Part shown: piece by piece, positions 20,630 through 30,464 of the stretch
Layout of the letters: every line of letters starts with the position of its first letter
Position numbering within the stretch: the stretch's first letter is position 1
NCBI RefSeq assembly: GCF_030269925.1
Contig: NC_085128.1
Coordinates: 4,280,501-4,344,500 of the forward strand
Source: Bombyx mori
Lineage: Eukaryota > Arthropoda > Insecta > Lepidoptera > Bombycidae
Reading direction: 5' to 3'
Length of the DNA: 64,000 nucleotides
Translations under genes and position numbers: made by a program
Notes under the pieces: generated by a model
Told to the model about the DNA's origin: nothing
Databases searched by the model: none
Seen by the model: the letters and a program-made list of their open reading frames with translations, nothing else

Positions 20630-23348
20630 CCAGGAACTGCGCATCATTTATTGGAACCCCGGCGGGGTAAAACCCCGCAAGAACGAGCTCTTGGTTCTCG
20701 CCCGGGAGTACAACCCTGAGGTTGTGCTCCTGGGCGAGACCAAGCTACGTCCTCGGGATGTGTTCAGGATTCCAAACTACTTCATGTACCGACGTGACGA
20801 GGTGAGTCCTGCCGGGACGCCGTTCAGGGGCACTGCGGCGCTCGTCAGGCGAGACGTGGTGCATGATCAGTTGGATTTGCTGGCCTTCACATCGACAAGG
20901 TCGATCGGTGTGAGGATCCACACCTCGGGGGGAGATATGCGGGTTTATGCCGCGTATAGACCCCCGGGGCCTGATTTCCACCCCGGGGACATAAGACGGG
21001 TCCTGAATTGCGACAGCCGCCCAGCTCTGCTGGTCGGGGACCTCAACGCGAAGCACGTCGCGTGGGGCTCCCGACTGAACTCAGCAGTGGGCAGGCGGCT
21101 GTTAGAAGATGCCGATAGGGGCGACTACTCTGTGGTCGGCCCCGACGAACCCACGCACATTCCGACCGCCGCGCAACTCCAGCCCGACGTGTTGGATGTG
21201 TGCGTTCATAAGGGGCTACGGTGCCCCTTAACTATTGAGGCACTGTACGACCTGGGCACCCCCCATCTCCCTATCCTGGTTACACTGGGAATGGGGCTTA
21301 CCCGGGTTGCGACCTCGCCCCTACGACCGAAGGTCGACTGGGAGCTCTTTAAGAGACGCCTAGTCGACCTTCCCGTAATTCAGGACCCCAACACCCCTGA
21401 GGGGGTCGACGACGCGGCAGTCCGCCTTGTCGACTCCATCAGGGGAGCGATCGACCAGGCGACGACTCTTGTGCCCAGCGGCGGGCCCAGAGGTATACTC
21501 CCGGCCCATCTGAAAGCGATTATTCGCCGGAAGAGGGGCCTGAGGAGGCTCTGGGCGACAACTCGTTGTCCCAGGATCAAGCGCGAGCTTAATGAGCTGG
21601 AAGCGGAGTTGGCGGCGAAGATTAGCTCCTATCGGGGCTATGCGTGGGAGGAACGGATCGATGAGGCCCGTGAGGACCCCTCGTCCGTGTCCCTCCACCG
21701 ACTTTGCCGCCAGCTCTCAAATCGGCCTGCCCCGACTTGTCCACTCGTGGACGAGAGGGGCAACCGATGCTTCTCGGCTCAGGCCCGCGCCGATGTCCTG
21801 GCCGTAATGCTGGAGCGGCAGTTCGCTCCAAATAACTCTGCACCCTCAGAGGCCGCATTCCACCAATCGGTGGAAGAGAGCGTAGCAAGCCTACTCTCCT
21901 CCCCGGTGCCACCGTTGGGAGACGGTGATCTCATCACTCCCAGTGAATTGCGCCTCTCCATCAAGCGGATGAAGAGGCGCAAGGCGCCGGGCGAGGACGG
22001 TATTCCCTCCCTCGCATTTTTCCACTTCCCCGAAACGGTCGTGTCATTCATGACACGACTGTTCAATTCCATTCTGTCCACAGGACACTTCCCGGGAATT
22101 TGGAAATTGGGCAAGGTTATTGCCCTGCCCAAACCCGGCAAGGATAGGAGAAATCCCTCCAGCTATCGTCCGATCACTCTGCTGTCGCATATGGGCAAGT
22201 TGTTCGAGCGGCTGCTGCTGAGAAGGGTGTCGCCGCACATCCTTCTCAGACCCGAGCAATTCGGGTTTCGCAGCGGTCACTCGACAACGCTGCAATTGGT
22301 CCGCGTTATGCACCACTTGGCGGATCGGTCCAACGCGCGCCAGTACACGGCCGCAGTCTTTCTCGATATCGAGAAGGCCTTCGACCGTGTCTGGCATGCG
22401 GGACTGATCTACAAGCTGTTGCAGAACACGGACCTCCAGCACGCCTATGTGCGACTGCTGGGGTCGTACCTGGAGGGAAGATCCTTCCTTGTCGCGGTCG
22501 AGGGCGCAAAGTCGTCGGTGCGCCCAGTCACGGCCGGAGTTCCCCAGGGAAGCGTCCTGGCACCAGTCCTCTACGCTCTCTACACCAACGACATTTCCAC
22601 GCTTGAGGGCAACCTCCAAGCGTGGGAAGCCGACGTGAAGTTGGCGCTGTTTGCCGACGACAGCGCCTACTTCTCGTCCTCTAATTTCCCCTCTGCGGCC
22701 ATTTCGAGGATGCAGAGGCTGTTGGACCTACTGCCCCAGTGGCTGGACCGATGGAGGGTCGCGGTCAACGTGAGGAAGACCGCGGCTATCCTCTTCGGTC
22801 CGGTCCGCACAAGAGCCGTCCCAGGACAGCTCAGTCTCCGTGGAGTCAATGTCGAGTTTAGGCCCAGTGTCCGATACCTGGGAGTCAATATCGACCGGAG
22901 TTTGAGGATGACCGCCCACGCCAAGTCGGCGTTGGCGGCCGCCCGCTATGCGAGGTTTCTCCTCCGGCCGGTGTTGGCCTCCAGGTTGCCGACCAGGACT
23001 AGACTCGGCATTTACAAGACGTATGTCCGTTCCCGTATCACGTACGCAGCTGCGGCCTGGTATCACCTCATCCCGCAGATCATGCGGGTGAAGTTACAGG
23101 CCCAGCAGAATCTGGCTCTTCGCACGATAGTCGGAGCAGGGCGTTACGTCAGAAATGACGTAATCGCCCGGGATCTAGATGTGGAGTCGCTCGAGGAGTT
23201 CATTCGGAGGCTAGCTCGTAATATGTACGAGCGGGCTGACGGTGGACCCCACGAGCATCTCCACAATATAGCTCCCTTGCACGCCAGACCACCTGATGGT
23301 CAGGCGCTACCAAGGGAGCTACTGGAACCCCCGGCTATGGTAAGATAG
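20622..23348 (+). CDS. LINE ORF2: APE-type endonuclease and reverse transcriptase
   Basis: About 908 residues from the ATG at 20622, which overlaps the ORF1 stop as ATGGCTAG; a TTG 12 nt earlier is in frame but is an unlikely start. The endonuclease part (1-225) has E39 in LLGETKL, D140 and N142 in GDLNAKHVAW and D189/D192 in PDVLDV. The usual S-D-H triad reads T-P-H (213-215), so the Asp is Pro. The RT part (about 440-700) has motif A FLDIEKAFD (580-588), motif B AGVPQGS (638-644) and motif C FADD (677-680). A C-terminal region of about 200 residues follows, with no RNase H. The protein nicks target DNA and copies the RNA onto it. All RT catalytic Asp residues are kept and the frame is open throughout. 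Translation probably depends on re-initiation at the overlap, since the ORF1 stop sits in the start codon's context. Confidence 0.93.
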   Translation: MASQELRIIYWNPGGVKPRKNELLVLAREYNPEVVLLGETKLRPRDVFRIPNYFMYRRDEVSPAGTPFRGTAALVRRDVVHDQLDLLAFTSTRSIGVRIHTSGGDMRVYAAYRPPGPDFHPGDIRRVLNCDSRPALLVGDLNAKHVAWGSRLNSAVGRRLLEDADRGDYSVVGPDEPTHIPTAAQLQPDVLDVCVHKGLRCPLTIEALYDLGTPHLPILVTLGMGLTRVATSPLRPKVDWELFKRRLVDLPVIQDPNTPEGVDDAAVRLVDSIRGAIDQATTLVPSGGPRGILPAHLKAIIRRKRGLRRLWATTRCPRIKRELNELEAELAAKISSYRGYAWEERIDEAREDPSSVSLHRLCRQLSNRPAPTCPLVDERGNRCFSAQARADVLAVMLERQFAPNNSAPSEAAFHQSVEESVASLLSSPVPPLGDGDLITPSELRLSIKRMKRRKAPGEDGIPSLAFFHFPETVVSFMTRLFNSILSTGHFPGIWKLGKVIALPKPGKDRRNPSSYRPITLLSHMGKLFERLLLRRVSPHILLRPEQFGFRSGHSTTLQLVRVMHHLADRSNARQYTAAVFLDIEKAFDRVWHAGLIYKLLQNTDLQHAYVRLLGSYLEGRSFLVAVEGAKSSVRPVTAGVPQGSVLAPVLYALYTNDISTLEGNLQAWEADVKLALFADDSAYFSSSNFPSAAISRMQRLLDLLPQWLDRWRVAVNVRKTAAILFGPVRTRAVPGQLSLRGVNVEFRPSVRYLGVNIDRSLRMTAHAKSALAAARYARFLLRPVLASRLPTRTRLGIYKTYVRSRITYAAAAWYHLIPQIMRVKLQAQQNLALRTIVGAGRYVRNDVIARDLDVESLEEFIRRLARNMYERADGGPHEHLHNIAPLHARPPDGQALPRELLEPPAMVR

Positions 23349-23740
23349 TCGGCTTAACCGGAGTGATATGGGAGTGCTCATAATGAGTGCCCCCATGGGA
23401 CTGAGCTGTCCACACTCTTCATCTCCCCCCACACTGTTGGGGTGCCCCCCTATGGGGACCCATTTCTACCGCCCGATTGGGTGGACCACTCCCCCTTAAG
23501 GGGAGTGATTTACGTCGGTCCCTCCCCGCGACGGTCTTCCCCTTCTGGGGAGCCCTTAGTGGGTGAGCGCCAAACTAATGCCGCGGCCCCCCCTCTGATT
23601 TGTAGAGGTGGGGCCGCGGCATGGGGCCGGTGGCGGGCCCCACGGTGCTGACTGTTGTCCCGCTTTGTACATAATGTAAATAGTCTAGTTAATAGTTAGT
23701 ATAGTAGTTTAGTTTTAGTTAGTTAGTTAGTAGTAAGTAG
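23349..23740 (+). other. LINE 3' UTR with strong hairpins
   Basis: Contains a 19-bp stem with one mismatch and a 7-nt loop (23578-23596 / 23604-23622) and a second perfect stem around TTAA (23487-23507). It ends with 'ttagttagttagtagtaag' before the A tail. Such 3' structures are where LINE RTs recognise their template; that role here is inferred. Confidence 0.75.

Positions 23741-23814
<74 letters not shown>
23741..23814 (+). other. 74-nt uninterrupted poly(A) tail of the LINE
   Basis: Pure A run directly after the 3' UTR. Long pure tails shorten and mutate quickly, so this suggests a young insertion. Confidence 0.9.
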
Positions 23815-23815
<1 letters not shown>

Positions 23816-24125
23816 AAGCAGAGGACAGCGGCCGGCGCCGGGGTGACTCCTCCGCGGGCATCACTCCGCCCAACAGAACCAAGCCCATCGTATTATGTAA
23901 AAGTATATATATTTTGTCGATGCTATGCAACCGTATGCGCGCTGCGAACAGTCCTTCCCCGTCTCGTCCTGCATTTATATCACCCCTGCCCTGTGTGGTA
24001 GGGAGCCCCGTCCCGGGTAGTGGGGTTTGCCCCGAGGCCCGTTCCGTGCCCCCGAAAGGGGGTACGACGACCCTTCTTGTCTTGTTGTCTTGTAATTGGT
24101 CAAAGCATAACCATGAAATATACAG
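23815..24125. other. GC-rich fragment of unknown origin after the LINE
   Basis: Contains palindromic G/C blocks such as 'cccccgaaaggggg' and is unlike the AT-rich flank. It may be part of another retroelement into which the LINE jumped. Open frames here include translated poly(A)/poly(T) and are not credible genes. Confidence 0.4.
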
Positions 24126-24639
24126 TACAAAACACAGATATATAACCAAAGTCCCCGCATAGATCCCGAGATTCCAAACACATCAGTACATTGGTCGATG
24201 TGTTATCATAATTTAAGTTTTAATAATTTCAAATTCACAAAATCACCAGATGGTACTTAAACTTTGTATAAAAATTTTAAATGCTCATTTCCTTTTTATT
24301 CCTGGTATTAGAAAAATAATTCCAGTCTTGGTATTTTTATTTTGTAGATCCCTCGCTTGTTGTAAGATGAAAAAGATTAGAATTTATTGTGGAAGGTCGC
24401 ATAGATCTTAATAGAATCCAGAATAAATGACGCACGCACGAGCTATGTCGACTTGGCAGAGACGTGTACTTCCAAAAAAAGAAAATGATGCAAGGATTTC
24501 CTTACCAGTAAAATAAGGTTCCAATATTTGAACTCCTATAACTTCAGACAATGAGAGCTGTTTAAAAAATACGGCTCAAGTATGCACATGAATACAAGTA
24601 CATGAGCAAAATCTCCATACACATACTTAGTATACTTGA

Positions 24640-24810
24640 TCGACTCGGTGGCACAGTGGTTAGCCAAAATTTGCCAGATATGGAAATCTTGTCTGGCTGT
24701 TTGATAAGTAGGTACATATATATTGATTTAAACGTCATTAAGTATGTCTATAATTCCTATAGTAAATCAAATTCTGGTTTAGGGCCAGATGACCGATCGT
24801 AATTTGCCAA
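24640..24810 (+). mobile_element. tRNA-headed SINE (second family), diverged
   Basis: Starts 'gactcggtggcacagtggtt', as at 8150, and ends with 'tagggccagatgaccg'. The B box is eroded and the middle rearranged. Confidence 0.6.
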
Positions 24811-25390
24811 CGAATATTGTAAAAAAGGCACTGAGGTCATTACAAACTAGCATGTACGATTACAATATTCCTACCAGCCACTATTCTCCAAAAATAAACA
24901 AAAAAAAAAATCTACAAAATATCAGTGCGCAATCTACAATCCGATAATTATTATCTAGTAAATATTTCTTTATTAATCCAATTTAGCTTGGTATTTTTCC
25001 TATGAAACATTATAAAAAAAAAACGTTACTAATGTGCCTTCGAGTGTAGCAAATGGTTTGTGGTTTTAACACCCATAAATGCATTTACCGTCAATAAAAA
25101 CTGTACTTATACTGTTCAGGTTTATTTCACCGTATACAGCTTACTACTACAAGGCAGAATTTAATTTATCTTGTTTGTAGACAAACTAATAAAACTGTTC
25201 TCACGTAAGATAGACTGTATTGTTTATGTCTACATTGCGGCCGGTTCTTGTTCATCTGTTGTTGTTATAGGCACCTTTTTCTAATTGCCATGTTGCGTTA
25301 TTTATATTTATTATTGAGTGTCGATTAGTTTTTGCAGCGAATGACATTTATAATGGGTACTTATTTTGAAATAAATAACTGGGAACAAAT
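24811..25390. other. No recognised feature
   Basis: AT-rich, no exon or repeat recognised. Confidence 0.45.
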
Positions 25391-25597
25391 CACGCACGGT
25401 CATCGGGCTCCAAATTAGAATTGCGTGTGTTATGGGTACCACAGACTTATATACATATTTAGGGTGTTTACGTTTTATTGTATATATTTATAGATAACTG
25501 TTCATCACACAAATGTTTTCCCAATATGGAACTCAAACCCACGACCCTCGGCGCACTATACAAGGGCGTTAACCACAGCACCACCGAGTCAGTCATT
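25391..25597 (-). mobile_element. tRNA-headed SINE (second family), minus copy
   Basis: On the plus strand reads 'acaaatcacgcacggtcatc' through 'ctcaaacccacgaccctcgg' to 'cagcaccaccgagtcagtca', the complement of the copy at 8150 from end to head. Confidence 0.75.
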
Positions 25598-25734
25598 CAA
25601 TTATGAAATTATTTAATTTTAAGCAACGGCATACTTAATATCTGAATTAAGAATATAAAAAATCGCAATAATGGGAACGAGACAACCGCTATCGCTCATC
25701 GTTCGAGTTAATTAAATACTCACATTAGGCGGGC

Positions 25735-25951
25735 GCGGGCACGATTGCGCGTGCGACGGTACGCTTCACATTAGCACCGCGGGCCGCCCAGGCACGACGC
25801 AGATCTCAATGCATCTTTACCACCGCGACACCCATTGATCTTGTGCCGACGTCTTAGCGCACGCAGCCCTAAATTCTCTAAGAATTAATCGGTGTCGGGT
25901 GTCGTGAGTGGCGCGTGTGAGTGACGGTGTGTGCTGTGGCATGGGGTAGAG
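25735..25951 (+). promoter_or_regulatory. GC-rich promoter-like region and 5' UTR of a possible host gene
   Basis: CpG-rich sequence ('ggcgggcgcgggcacgatt', 'accgcgggccgcccagg') in AT-rich surroundings, directly upstream of a short spliced coding exon. A tiny upstream frame ATGGGGTAG sits at 25941-25949, 2 nt before the main ATG at 25952. No TATA box identified. Confidence 0.45.
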
Positions 25952-26046
25952 ATGGGAGCAGGACACAGCGCTGAGGGCGACGGCGGCGCGTACGCCAGCG
26001 ACCCGCCCGCCCAAAGCCGCCGCAAATCTCGTACCAGGAGGCGAAG
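25952..26046 (+). CDS. Possible first coding exon of an unidentified host gene
   Basis: ATG at 25952, 31 codons reading MGAGHSAEGDGG...SRTRRR, then two bases and a donor AAG|GTAACT. Evidence is the GC-rich composition, the promoter-like upstream region and the splice donor; no family is recognised. The start M-G-A-G-H-S fits the N-myristoylation pattern (Gly2, Ser6), and the basic SRRKSRTRRR run would help membrane binding, so a membrane-anchored signalling or scaffold protein is possible but not shown. The opposite strand also has an open frame across this region (25817-26107), but it lacks matching splice signals. A downstream exon in a compatible phase may be the one at 32704-32781. Confidence 0.4.
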
Positions 26047-26715
26047 GTAACTTATAAGCTACGCATAAACCGCCGACAATTTTGAAAACAACAAATGAAC
26101 CTATCAAAGAACTAAATAATTTTATATTAATTTAATTGGTTTTTTGTTTCTATTATTTTGTTATATCATTAAACTATGTTAGTTGGCTGTTGGTTCTTCT
26201 TGAAGTAAATAAATAAATAAATTATTTATTACTGTCGTATATAAACGAAGGGATAATGGATTGTAAATCGTTACCGTCGTCCATGGACTACAATATCAGA
26301 GACACAGAAAACCTACTTACATTATATCTTTAAGGCGAATTTAATGAAAGACGTGTAAGCATTTAAAATTTGTTATACTTCGATTTTTTGTATCAAATTA
26401 TTAACACTGCAGAAGTCTGCGATTAAGTTTTCTCAGACAATTAATAGCAGAGTTGCTAAACAGCGCGTATAATGCACTGGATCGTATAGAAAGTGCCCGT
26501 ATCTTATGCTTAAATTTTAGAAATTCTTTCTCTTGTTGTGCAGAATAGTAAGACATTATGATGATTAACGGGGTTATTATGAATTTACACGCATTGAGAT
26601 TTGTTACGAGGTAACCCGCAAATCTGATTTTATATATCATTAAAGAGAAAAAGAAAACGTATGCCATTGTGCACTTGAGCATAAAAAAAAAGATTGTAGT
26701 CTGAATATAATAATT

Positions 26716-26936
26716 GGGAACAAATCACGCGCCGTCATCTGACCCCAATTTAGGATTCCCTGTGTTATAGGTACCAGGGAGTGACTGAATATGTATGTAG
26801 ATAATAAACACCCAGACAAAGAGCAAAACAAACATGTTCATCACATAATGTTTGGATGTTGGAATCGAACTCACGACCCTCAGCACAACAGTTGGAGGCG
26901 CTAACTAATTCACCACCGAATCAGTCAAATGTTACC
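26716..26936 (-). mobile_element. tRNA-headed SINE (second family), minus copy
   Basis: 'acaaatcacgcgccgtcatc', 'ggaatcgaactcacgaccct' (complement of the B box) and 'ttcaccaccgaatcagtcaa' mark end, promoter and head. About as diverged as the copy at 25391. Confidence 0.75.
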
Positions 26937-27540
26937 AAAAAATTCAATAAAACCAAAGCTAAATGTGTCGTATTAATTATGCCATCTGATAGTCACCTAT
27001 CGTAGTGTAAGTTCTAGCCTGATTAGTATGGATTATTTCCGCCTCTGTTAATATCAACTTACACTTATCCCACAATTGCACGTTAATTAAATTAGGAATA
27101 CATTTTATGAAAGTCCAAAAAAAAAAAACAAAAAAACTCCCCGTAAATGAATGATATGTTTGATGATAGCTTTCATGTTTTCTTTGAAATATTATATTAG
27201 GAAAATTTATACAATGGTTTAGTGTGTACTATGCCCACAAAAAAATAAACGTATACAAACTAAACAAAAAAAAGTTATACTTAGATGCCATTTTGTAATT
27301 GTTTTATGTTAGTTTCTTTAATATAAAAACACTTCTGTTACTGTTTTATGGATATACTAAGCCGATAATTACCCCATAGATGCTTATGGCTATATACAAA
27401 CAACAGATATCGTAGTTAGGTTTACAAAGTTCAAAGAACTATTGTTATGAATAGGAGGACATTAGTATTTAGTGTTCATTTACCTAGTTCAAAAACAAAC
27501 TTGACCGATTCTGAACAGCTCACTTCCTTCATATAATTAC
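26937..27540. other. No recognised feature
   Basis: AT-rich with A runs; nothing supported. Confidence 0.45.
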
Positions 27541-27544
27541 GGTG

Positions 27545-27930
27545 AAAAGGTCATGTTACATTCCCGATCCTGCGGAAAGAATGGAAAGCAGTCGACGTCG
27601 CCCAAAACACGTCATCTCGGATCCTCCCGATCCACTAACGGTGCTTTTAGGTACCTCAAGCACCGGTCACCGTTCTCGTCGAACACGTCGCTTGCGACGA
27701 AGGGCTCGACGAGTAAATTAACCCTCAGACACAGCCCACTGAGTTTCTCACCGGATCTTCTCAGTGGGTCGCGTTTCCGATCCGGTAGTAGATTCTGCGA
27801 AGCACGGCTCTTGCTAGGGTTCGTGTTAGCAACGTCGTCAGGTTTGAGCCCCGTGAGCTCACCTACTAGTTAAGGTTACGCTGGAATAGCCTCTCAAGGC
27901 TACCAGCTTAGGTAGGAAAAAAAAAGGTTT
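27545..27930 (+). mobile_element. L1-like (BMC1-type) LINE 3' end
   Basis: GC-rich block with 'cactgagtttctcaccgg', 'gggtcgcgtttccgatccgg', 'gagccccgtgagctcaccta' and the end 'ctaccagcttaggtagg' plus A run (27918-27926). It resembles the Bombyx L1-like family BMC1. The open frame inside is the remains of 3' sequence and not a host gene. Confidence 0.65.
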
Positions 27931-28094
27931 AATTAAAAATAAATATAATCGGCTACACAACACAAAAAGGTTACTTTCTACTTGAGTAGAAACGCCAATA
28001 TCCGTTTGAATTTGTTTATAGTAAGTGACTAAATTCAAGAAACGACTACGAACCGTATTATTTGGGCTTCTTGTTTTAAAACTATCGTATTGAC

Positions 28095-28172
28095 CTAAGT
28101 CACTGAGTTTTTCTTCGAAATTTCTCAGTAGGTCACGATTCCGATCCGTGTGCTTTCTGAGAGTTTTTTAAC
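28095..28172 (+). mobile_element. Short L1-like LINE fragment
   Basis: 'cactgagtttttcttcg' and 'ctcagtaggtcacgattccg' match the same family as the neighbour at 27545. Confidence 0.5.
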
Positions 28173-28250
28173 GTTCTCGATAGCGTAAAAATTAGTTATT
28201 TACTATGTAAAACTTACAGAATATATTTGTTTTGGCAATAATATTTATCA

Positions 28251-28626
28251 TCTAATATATAAAATTCTCGTGTCACAATGTTCGTTCCCATACTCCTCCG
28301 AAACGGCTCGACCGATTTTTATGAAATTTTATATGCATGTACAGTTAGTCTGAGAATCGGCTACTATCTATTTTTCATACCCCTAAGTGATAAGGGTTTT
28401 CCGCCACATTTATTTTTTATTTTTTGGACTTTTTTTTTTGTTACTTTGAGGCATTATGTGGTTAAATGAGGTTTTGATAATTTTATATTCCCTCATCGTT
28501 CACAGCGCTATATGCCTCTTTCACTAATGTGCCACATCCTTACAATAAGTTAGTTTTTCGTTTTCTACACTAGAAATTCCCTAGAAATCTTATATATGGC
28601 AAAATAACGTTTGCCGGGTCAGCTAG
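28251..28626 (+). mobile_element. Non-autonomous Helitron, family H4
   Basis: TC start (28251) preceded by A; the end 'gccgggtcagctag' (28613-28626) is shared with H1. The start 'tctaatatataaaattctcg' and 'aaacggctcgaccgattttt' are typical of lepidopteran Helitrons. The base after CTAG is A, not T, because a microsatellite-ended LINE adjoins. Confidence 0.65.
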
Positions 28627-28870
28627 AGAGAGAGAGAGAGAGAGTATTCTTTATTGTACACCACAAAACAAATAAACAGTGCGATACATTAAAAACAAAA
28701 AAAGTACAATTGGCGGTCTTATCGCTAAGAGCGATCTCTTCCAGACAACCATCAGGTGGACAAGAATCATTTGGAAACGAACAACGCGCGGTGTACCATT
28801 TCAGTGAAATACATATACATATGTACACATACATGTACACATACATATCTCCGTAAATATACATACAATT
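28627..28870 (-). mobile_element. LINE 3' end with (CT)n tail
   Basis: On the minus strand the block 'ggttgtctggaagagatcgc' and 'tcttagcgataagaccgcca' leads to 'gtacaataaagaatact' and ends in a (CT)n run. Microsatellite tails suit RTE/CR1-like LINEs. It abuts the Helitron end exactly. Confidence 0.6.
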
Positions 28871-29331
28871 AATACATAGTATTATAATATAACAATAATT
28901 ATTAAAAATAAAACAGCTGGTATTATTATATTATTAGCAGAATTTAATCTTTGTCATGTTTTTTTTTGTGTACAATAATAATACTTACCCTAAGAAGACA
29001 TATTCCTAAAGGCGATTTAACAAAGATTCTGGCTACCACAGTGACTGGTAGTAAATCCAGTTAATCAAAGCTTCGTATTAGTTGTCATTACGAGTCTTAC
29101 TATATATCATAACATTTTTTTTATCATTAATCTATCATGCGTTTATTAATTTTTGGATAAATTACACTTTGCGTAATTACTTAAGATTTTTTGTTGTTGT
29201 TGCATAGACGTTTCTATCTTCTTTATCTATTCGGTCTTCTATTGTGCTACTACTACTACCTACGAATTATTTATAAAAATGTTTTTTGAAATTTTCGTTT
29301 CTTTACTTGCAAAAAGAACTAGAACTCACTG
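28871..29331. other. No recognised feature
   Basis: AT-rich. Nothing supported. Confidence 0.45.
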
Positions 29332-29575
29332 AAGGTAGGACCTCTTGTGAGTGTCTGCACGGGTAGGTACCACCGCCCCGCCTATTTCTGCCGTGAAGCA
29401 GTTATGCGTTTCGGTTTGAAGGGTGGGGCAGCCGTTGTGACTATACTGAGACCTTAGAACTATATTTCAAGGTTTGTGGCGCATTTACGTTGTAGATGTC
29501 TATGGGCTCCAGTAACCACTTAACACCAGGTAGGCTGTGAGCTCGTTCACACATATAAGCAATAAATAAAAAAAT
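29332..29575 (+). mobile_element. Bm1 SINE, 5'-truncated
   Basis: Body landmarks from 'ggtaggacctcttgtgagtg' to 'aagcaataaataaaa'. Begins near the common truncation point. Confidence 0.88.
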
Positions 29576-29978
29576 TAAATAAACAATATTTTTAGATTTA
29601 GTCCTAAAATTCGTTTTCATTGTTTCAACAAAGTCACAAGTTTATAATTTCAAACATTAACTAAAGTCATTAAAACTTTTATACCTTTGCCGATATCCAT
29701 AAGTAACATAAAGCAATTTAAGCAAATTTCCCGAGTAAAAAAGAGTTTCATTATGAAAACTCGTAAAGAGCTCTAGATATGTATATTGTGCCCTCATTAG
29801 TGCGTAGGGTTGTGTTAGATCGGGCATCACGTGACCATTATAGGTAGCGCCAGTTAATGAGGGATGCGGAAACGTAATTAACACCTAGCGTTCTTTGTTC
29901 GGTGTTGGCGAAAATAAAATAGCTCGGATCCGTCCTTTTATTCGAAGAAGTAATGCTAATAATACATATATATCAAGA

Positions 29979-30464
29979 TATGAAGGGTTATTTGTGGTTT
30001 AAGCGAAGTTTTTGTAACTTTAAATGTATATCATAACAAAAAAACGACTTCAACTATTTCAATAGGGTAACCTTAATTAAAGTTCAATTAAAAACATCGA
30101 ACTGTTGGTGCTAATAATAAATAAAACGCGCCTTTAAATACATACAAAGGTTTACTGGTGGTAGGACCTCTTGTGAGTCTGCACGGGTAGGTACCACCGC
30201 CTTGCCCATTTCTGCCGTGAAGCAGTAATGCGTTTCGGTTTCAAGGGTGGGGCAGCCGTTGTAACTATACTCAAACCTTAGAACTTATATCTCAAGGTGG
30301 GTGGCGCATTTACGTTGTAGATGTATATGGGCTCCAGTAGCCACTTAACACCAGGAGGTCTGTGAGCTCGTCCACCCATTTAAACTATAAAAAAAAACAA
30401 AGATAAATGTCGCATATTGAGCAAAATGTGGCTTAAACCAAATAACTTTTCATCCCTCAATGTA
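29979..30464. mobile_element. MITE (long terminal inverted repeats), copy 2, split by Bm1
   Basis: Left end TATGAAGGGTTATTTGTGGTTTAAG, here quoted in part (TATGAAGGGTT), and complement of right end TACATTGAGGGATG. Internal 'gttcaattaaaaacatcgaa' is shared with copy 1 at about 5268-5290. Confidence 0.65.
30155..30396 (+). mobile_element. Bm1 SINE inside the MITE
   Basis: Starts at 'actggtggtagg' and ends 'ccatttaaactataaaaaaa'. MITE sequence continues on either side. Confidence 0.9.

Larger units (their letters stand above)
17090..23814 (+). mobile_element. Jockey-clade LINE, apparently complete
   Basis: GC-rich element with a long 5' UTR, ORF1 (18428-20629), ORF2 (20622-23348), a structured 3' UTR and 74 A residues (23741-23814). 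Two-ORF layout, three CCHC knuckles in ORF1, an APE-type endonuclease plus RT without RNase H in an ORF2 of about 908 residues, and a poly(A) end are typical of the jockey clade. No stop or frameshift interrupts either ORF. The left boundary is uncertain: I place it near 17090, and found no target duplication matching the sequence after the A tail ('caagcagaggac'). Confidence 0.85.

Noticed and set aside
19873..22619. Long antisense frames opposite the LINE ORFs
   Set aside because: They are shadows in GC-rich coding sequence; the plus-strand frames carry zinc-knuckle and RT motifs.
23727..24149. 140-codon frame with a long Phe run
   Set aside because: The Phe run is the complement of the LINE poly(A) tail; the rest has no recognisable protein.
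25817..26107. 96-codon minus-strand frame across the GC-rich region
   Set aside because: No splice signals or similarity; the plus strand has a better start, composition and donor.
27553..27873. 106-codon plus-strand frame
   Set aside because: It falls in the 3' part of an L1-like LINE copy whose landmarks recur at five other places here.
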